Assembly (NCBI GenBank): GCA_947627395.1
Contig: CANQVW010000016.1
Location: forward strand, 1-17,923
DNA: 17,923 nt
Source of the DNA: an uncultured Bacilli bacterium
GTDB taxonomy: Bacteria > Bacillota_I > Bacilli_A > ML615J-28 > CAG-698
Direction: 5' to 3'
The notes under the pieces are model-generated. The model ran no database searches. It was not told the DNA's origin and saw nothing but the letters and a program-made list of their open reading frames with translations. This document shows, in pieces, positions 14,166 through 17,923 of the stretch (its first letter is position 1; every line of letters starts with the position of its first letter). The translations under genes were made by a program, and so were the position numbers.

Positions 14166-15275
14166 TTATACAGTTAGATCTCCCGGTTGTATCCAACCTA
14201 GTTTTCTAAATAATAAATCTATTGGCCAAACTAAAAGTATAGGTGCAAGAATTTGTAAAATAAATATTCCTACCCATGTTTGCCATGTGTTTCCCATTTC
14301 ACTATAAGTGCCAATGAGTCCAACGAGTCCTGCTGTTCCCATACCTGCATTAGCTCCTGTACATTTCAGTTTTAACAGGCATGTAGAAATAGGACCTAAA
14401 ATGGCTGATGCAAGAATGGGTGGAAGCCAGATGATGGGTTTTTTTAATATATTTTTAAATTGTAACATACTTGTTCCAATACCAATGGATAGGACGGTTC
14501 CAATGTTATTATCTTTTCTTGACATGATGGCAAATCCAATCATTTGACAAGAGCATCCTACAACTGCTGCTCCGCCAGCAATGGCAATAGAAAATGGATC
14601 TGCTGTATCAGCACTGATTTTCAAAATCATAGCAGCAATTGCGGCAGATGAGATAGGGGCTGTTAATGCCATACCCATGACAACGGCAATCACAATTCCC
14701 ATTAAGAATGGTTGATATTTTGTTGCAACACCAATAAACTTTTCAACACCTTTGGTAACATATCCAATAGGTTTATGAATTAATAATGTAATACATGCAG
14801 CAATGAACAAAGAAAATAAAGGGATGATAATAATATCCACAGGTGTTTTTTTCTTTAATACCCATTGAACAAGTAAAGCAGTAAAGATAACCACTAAATA
14901 AATGGTTAATGGATCCCCTGTTTTTGCTCCAACTTCCCCACTCATGTAAGCTGCTATACCTCCACATGCAGCTAGACTCACGAGTTTTAAACCATCAAAT
15001 TCCATACTTCTAGCAATTCCTAAACCAATACCCAATCCTGTCATTAAAGATAATCCAGTGCCTAAGTCTGTAAAGGATTTATAAAGAAATGAGGATTCAG
15101 GGAAAAAACCACCAATGGTTTTAAAAATGGTTCCTATGATGAGTGTTGCAAATAGTCCATAGGCCATTCCATTCATTGTTTTTATAATAAAGTTTAATAT
15201 TTTTTTCCATCGAAGAAGATGAATACTTTCTTGTTTTTCTTCTTGAGATTGATTTACGAATTCTTGTTTTTCCAT
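14166..15275 (-). CDS. Stand-alone PTS IIC-like membrane permease (PTS_EIIC_2/PfoR type)
   Basis: This 369-residue membrane protein has a polar N-terminal tail of about 25 residues and then about nine or ten hydrophobic segments. Gly- and Ala-rich segments such as LGTGLSLMTGLGIGLGIA, the TAPISSAAIAAMI loop and TGANAGMGTAGLVGLIGTY fit the PTS_EIIC_2 family, which includes the protein once named PfoR in Clostridium. No IIA or IIB domain is fused or nearby, so phosphoryl-coupled transport would need partners elsewhere, or it works as a channel or secondary carrier. The ATG lies one base after the cinA stop, and its ribosome binding site AAGGAG is formed by the last cinA codons, so the two are coupled. 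The substrate is unknown. The family call is by pattern recognition. Confidence 0.85.
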   Translation of the reverse strand: MEKQEFVNQSQEEKQESIHLLRWKKILNFIIKTMNGMAYGLFATLIIGTIFKTIGGFFPESSFLYKSFTDLGTGLSLMTGLGIGLGIARSMEFDGLKLVSLAACGGIAAYMSGEVGAKTGDPLTIYLVVIFTALLVQWVLKKKTPVDIIIIPLFSLFIAACITLLIHKPIGYVTKGVEKFIGVATKYQPFLMGIVIAVVMGMALTAPISSAAIAAMILKISADTADPFSIAIAGGAAVVGCSCQMIGFAIMSRKDNNIGTVLSIGIGTSMLQFKNILKKPIIWLPPILASAILGPISTCLLKLKCTGANAGMGTAGLVGLIGTYSEMGNTWQTWVGIFILQILAPILLVWPIDLLFRKLGWIQPGDLTV

Positions 15276-15276
15276 T

Positions 15277-16491
15277 TCATGACTCCTTCAATAATGTAAA
15301 TAATTGATATAAAATCCATCGTGTTGCTCTTAATCGAACAAGACTACGATCACCTTGAAATCTCTTTTCATCAACAAATTGTTTTCCTTGAATATCAATT
15401 GCATAACAAACTCTTCCTTTGTCCCCCGATGGTCCTGCATACCCACTGACAGAAATTGAAACATCACTTTGTGTTATGTTTCTTAATCCATTGACCATTT
15501 CTAATACAACTTGTGGACTCACAACTGTGTAAGTTTCAATGGTTTTTAAATTTACATGTAATCTTTGTTGTTTTGCTTCTTCACTATAAGTAACAATACT
15601 TTCTTTGAAAACTTCACTTGCACCACTTACATTTACAATGGTGGAGGCAAGAAGTCCTCCCGTACAACTTTCAGCAAAACTAATGGTCCAATGTCTTTTC
15701 CTTAGTTCCTCTACAATCACTTCTTCTATTTCTTGATTGGTTTTAGAAATAATATAGCTAGACATAATATTTTCAAATTCTTTTTTGCATTGGTTAAATT
15801 CTTTTTCTTCATTTTGGTCTGCGGTAATTTGATAACGAATTTTACCAGGAGAACAATATGGAGCAACAGTTATTGTTTGAAATTTTCTAACTAATGGGAG
15901 TAACAAATTTTCAAAGTAGGATTCTCCATTTCCCATAGCAATATATTCTTGTACCAATTTCTTATTTCCTTTGGATTCTAAAAAAGGTAAAACTGTATCT
16001 TGTAACATTCTTTCCATTTCAAATGGAACTCCCACTAAGACAATTATAATTTTAGGAAATCCAAATTCATTTTCAACTTCTAATATAAAACCATCGGCTG
16101 TACCTAATGGATTGGGAATCATCTTACATCCTTGGGGATAATAGATTTGTTTTAAATTACTATCTGTTTTTTCTTCTTGAAAATAATTAAATAAATCTTG
16201 TTTAGCTTGAGGGTTGATAACTAAAGGAAGTTCTAATGTTTCACTAATGACTTCTTTTGTGAAGTCATCATGGGTTGGTCCTAAGCCACCTGTCGTAATC
16301 ATAATTTCTTCATTACTTTTTAAAAAATCTAAAGTAATGTCATGAATATCTTTTCTTACATCACCAATCGTAATGACCTTAGTGGTTTCAATACCAATTT
16401 TTTCAAAAGAGGATGCAATAAAGGAAGCATTGGTATTGATGACTTTTCCTTGTAAGACTTCATCTCCAACGCATACAATCCATGATTTCAT
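15277..16491 (-). CDS. cinA: CinA family protein (MoCF-like domain plus NMN deamidase domain)
   Basis: This 404-residue two-domain protein has an N-terminal MoaB/MoCF-like domain (about 1-165) with CVGDEVLQGKVINTNASFI and MITTGGLGPTHDDFTKE, then the C-terminal CinA/PncC domain (about 250-400) with FAESCTGGLLASTIVNVSGAS, SIVTYSEEAK and SVSGYAGPSGDKG. The C-terminal type deamidates nicotinamide mononucleotide in pyridine-nucleotide salvage; the N-terminal type has been linked to ADP-ribose hydrolysis. The name reflects competence in streptococci, where recA follows; here a PTS IIC-like gene follows instead. A GTG three codons upstream (16500) would start inside the ribosome binding site TAGGTGA, so the ATG at 16491 was chosen. 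It begins 15 nt after ychF. Confidence 0.95.
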   Translation of the reverse strand: MKSWIVCVGDEVLQGKVINTNASFIASSFEKIGIETTKVITIGDVRKDIHDITLDFLKSNEEIMITTGGLGPTHDDFTKEVISETLELPLVINPQAKQDLFNYFQEEKTDSNLKQIYYPQGCKMIPNPLGTADGFILEVENEFGFPKIIIVLVGVPFEMERMLQDTVLPFLESKGNKKLVQEYIAMGNGESYFENLLLPLVRKFQTITVAPYCSPGKIRYQITADQNEEKEFNQCKKEFENIMSSYIISKTNQEIEEVIVEELRKRHWTISFAESCTGGLLASTIVNVSGASEVFKESIVTYSEEAKQQRLHVNLKTIETYTVVSPQVVLEMVNGLRNITQSDVSISVSGYAGPSGDKGRVCYAIDIQGKQFVDEKRFQGDRSLVRLRATRWILYQLFTLLKES

Positions 16492-16506
16492 AAAAATCAC
16501 CTACTT

Positions 16507-17604
16507 TCAAACGTTAAAACGGAAGACGGTAATATCTCCATCTTGGAATACATAATCTTTTCCTTCTAATCTCATTTTTCCAGCTTCTTTTACTTTTGCC
16601 ATAGATTTATATTGAATGAAATCATCATAAGAAACAACTTCAGCTTTAATAAATCCTTTTTCAAAATCTGTATGAATAATTCCCGCACATTCTGGTGCTT
16701 TCATTCCTTTTTTGAATGTCCATGCACGACATTCTTTTTCTCCAGCAGTAAAGAAAGTTTGTAAACCCAATAATTGATAAGATTCTTTAATTAAAGTATC
16801 TAATCCACTTTCTTTCATTCCTAGTTCTTCTAAAAACATTTGTTTTTCATCATCTTCTAATTGACTTAGTTCTTCTTCAATTTTAGCACTTACAACAACG
16901 GTTTTTAAATGTTGTTTTTCGGCATAGGCTTTAACTTCTTGAACATAATGATTTTCTTGATTTAAATCATTTTCACTGACATTTAAAACATAAATCATTG
17001 GCTTCAATGTTAAAAAGCAAAAGTTTTTAATGATAGATTTTTCTTCATCGGTTAGAATGGCTTCTCTTGCCATTTTTCCTTCTTCTAATACTTTTTTGAT
17101 TTTCATTAAAGCTTCATATTCAACAACAGATTCATGATCTGTCTTGAATTGTGCTTTTTTTTCTATCTTAGGTAATCTTTTTTCGATAATATCCATATCA
17201 GCAAAGGCAAGTTCTAAATTGATTGTTTCAATGTCATCAATAGGATTTACAACACCATTGACATGAATGATATCTTTACTATCAAAGCAACGAACAACTT
17301 GACATATGGCATCTACTTCACGAATATGTGATAAGAATTGATTTCCTAATCCTTCTCCATGACTTGCACCTTTGACCAAACCTGCAATATCAGTAAAAGA
17401 GAAGGTTGTATATACAACATTTTTGGGTTGAACCAGTTCAACAATTTTATCTAATCTTTCATCTTTTACTTCAACAATTCCAACATTAGGTTCTATCGTT
17501 GCAAATGGATAATTTGCACTTAATACATTTGATTTTGTGATTGCATTAAATAAAGTTGATTTTCCAACATTTGGTAATCCAACAATTCCAGCAGTTAATC
17601 CCAT
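16507..17604 (-). CDS. ychF: Redox-regulated ATPase YchF (Obg/OLA1 family)
   Basis: This 365-residue P-loop protein has G1 GLPNVGKSTLFNA at about 8-20, G3 DIAGLVKGASHGEGLGNQFL at about 73-92 and, at the G4 position, NVSE instead of NKxD, the change that makes YchF prefer ATP over GTP. A helical insert and a C-terminal TGS-like domain (FFTAGEKECRAWTFKKG and GFIKAEVVSYDDF) complete it. YchF binds ribosomes and has been tied to stress responses. AAGGAG lies 6 nt before the ATG. It heads the ychF-cinA-PTS IIC operon. Length and motifs are normal. Confidence 0.97.
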   Translation of the reverse strand: MGLTAGIVGLPNVGKSTLFNAITKSNVLSANYPFATIEPNVGIVEVKDERLDKIVELVQPKNVVYTTFSFTDIAGLVKGASHGEGLGNQFLSHIREVDAICQVVRCFDSKDIIHVNGVVNPIDDIETINLELAFADMDIIEKRLPKIEKKAQFKTDHESVVEYEALMKIKKVLEEGKMAREAILTDEEKSIIKNFCFLTLKPMIYVLNVSENDLNQENHYVQEVKAYAEKQHLKTVVVSAKIEEELSQLEDDEKQMFLEELGMKESGLDTLIKESYQLLGLQTFFTAGEKECRAWTFKKGMKAPECAGIIHTDFEKGFIKAEVVSYDDFIQYKSMAKVKEAGKMRLEGKDYVFQDGDITVFRFNV

Positions 17605-17637
17605 ATGAATCTCCTTTTTGATTGATTTCTATTTATT

Positions 17638-17666
17638 ATTCTAACATAATTATCCATCTTTTACAA
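17638..17666 (-). promoter_or_regulatory. Promoter of the ychF-cinA-PTS IIC operon
   Basis: TTGTAA (17666-17661), a 17-nt spacer and TAGAAT (17643-17638) preceded by TGT (extended -10). Confidence 0.75.
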
Positions 17667-17749
17667 CTGATTTATGATTTATTGATTCGTTTTCATTTTA
17701 TTTTTTTCAGGATATTTTCATTTATTATGGAAAAAATAATAAAGATAAA

Positions 17750-17808
17750 GTTAGGTGAAACTATGAAATTTTTAAGAGGAATGTTAATTCCCGACTTTGC
17801 CACCTAAC
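17750..17808 (+). promoter_or_regulatory. Stem-loop leader enclosing a mini-ORF, class unknown
   Basis: GTTAGGTG (17750-17757) and CACCTAAC (17801-17808) are a perfect 8-bp inverted repeat, with an inner hairpin GGAAT-GTTA-ATTCC (17778-17791). The outer stem hides the ribosome binding site of a mini-ORF on one side and covers its stop codon on the other. It matches no riboswitch class I can name. Confidence 0.45.
17763..17807 (+). CDS. Possible 14-residue leader peptide
   Basis: ATG at 17763 is preceded by AGGTGA at good spacing and encodes MKFLRGMLIPDFAT before TAA. The frame is open further upstream, but nothing there looks coding and it crosses the divergent ychF promoter, so the short reading is preferred. 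A terminator-like hairpin lies 77 nt downstream. The arrangement resembles translation-coupled attenuation of a gene beyond the right edge. It could also be chance. Confidence 0.35.
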   Translation: MKFLRGMLIPDFAT

Positions 17809-17883
17809 CCTCACAAAATCTTGGTAAAATTATGTACGTATATCTCAATCAAAAAACAAGTACTTTTTATATATATCTTACTT

Positions 17884-17909
17884 AAAATAGGCATTATTGC
17901 CTATTTTTT
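17884..17909 (+). terminator. Intrinsic terminator near the right edge
   Basis: AAAATAGGCA, loop TTAT, TGCCTATTTT form a perfect 10-bp stem ending in TTTTTT on the plus strand. With no plus-strand gene before it in the window, it ends either a small RNA or a leader transcript. From the ychF promoter to this point I see no gene other than the mini-ORF; the stretch 17809-17883 holds nothing I can assign. Confidence 0.75.
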
Positions 17910-17923
17910 GTTTAAAAACGGCT

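Noticed and set aside
17622..17807. A 61-codon plus-strand frame crossing the ychF promoter
   Set aside because: Its upstream part has no ribosome binding site and covers a divergent promoter; only the last 14 codons have a plausible start signal.
17750..17808. Resemblance of the right-edge stem to an M-box riboswitch (GTTAGGTGA start)
   Set aside because: Only the first few bases match; the stem closes after about 60 nt and the conserved M-box core is missing.
1..17923. Alternative genetic code (TGA as Trp) suggested by the low GC
   Set aside because: TGA works as the stop in several genes, including overlaps such as ATGA, and Trp is encoded by TGG throughout.
1..17923. Mobile elements, CRISPR arrays, tRNA or rRNA genes
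   Set aside because: No transposase or integrase motifs, regularly spaced repeats, cloverleaf or rRNA-like sequence were found on reading.

Overview
The window is AT-rich chromosomal DNA of a low-GC Gram-positive bacterium (Bacillota). The evidence is the gene order infC-rpmI-rplT behind an L20-type attenuator, strong AGGAGG ribosome binding sites, TGn-extended -10 promoters, and standard stop usage with TGA read as stop. An Erysipelotrichia/Coprobacillaceae-type gut anaerobe would fit, but that placement is a guess. Almost everything is on the minus strand; only the DUF1343 lipoprotein gene (8261-9454) and a small leader-like element at the right edge are on the plus strand. I see no rRNA, tRNA, CRISPR array, insertion sequence or phage gene.

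Layout, left to right. 1-1206: a TGS-containing uridine-kinase-type nucleoside kinase, cut by the left edge. 1293-2654: the rplT-rpmI-infC operon with a consensus promoter, an attenuator with mutually exclusive pairings, and an apparent AUC start for infC. 2677-5536: a tightly coupled four-gene unit encoding a secreted protein, a membrane-anchored protein, an ABC ATPase and an ABC permease. The first two belong to no family I recognise, and this is the least explained gene set here. 5650-8106: a manganese-type CDF efflux pump followed by an M24B aminopeptidase, with a palindrome in the promoter. 8261-9454: a NamZ-like lipoprotein. 9492-9713: acyl carrier protein. 9796-11466: a diacylglycerol-kinase-family lipid kinase that is frameshifted exactly at an A AAA AAG heptamer, coupled to an upstream protein resembling a nucleotidyltransferase with its catalytic residues lost. 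11630-13888: tex. 14166-17604: a ychF-cinA-PTS IIC operon. 17605-17923: the ychF promoter and, on the plus strand, a 14-codon mini-ORF inside a stem, followed by a terminator hairpin.

Most genes are housekeeping: translation (infC, rpmI, rplT, ychF), RNA and stress maintenance (tex), nucleotide and cofactor salvage (nucleoside kinase, cinA), lipid metabolism (acpP, dagK), peptide and cell-wall turnover (pepP, NamZ-like) and metal homeostasis (CDF). The points that most deserve checking are the dagK frameshift/slippery site, the secreted-protein/ABC operon, the degenerate nucleotidyltransferase, the AUC start of infC with its attenuator, the palindrome in the CDF promoter, and the mini-ORF leader at the right edge.
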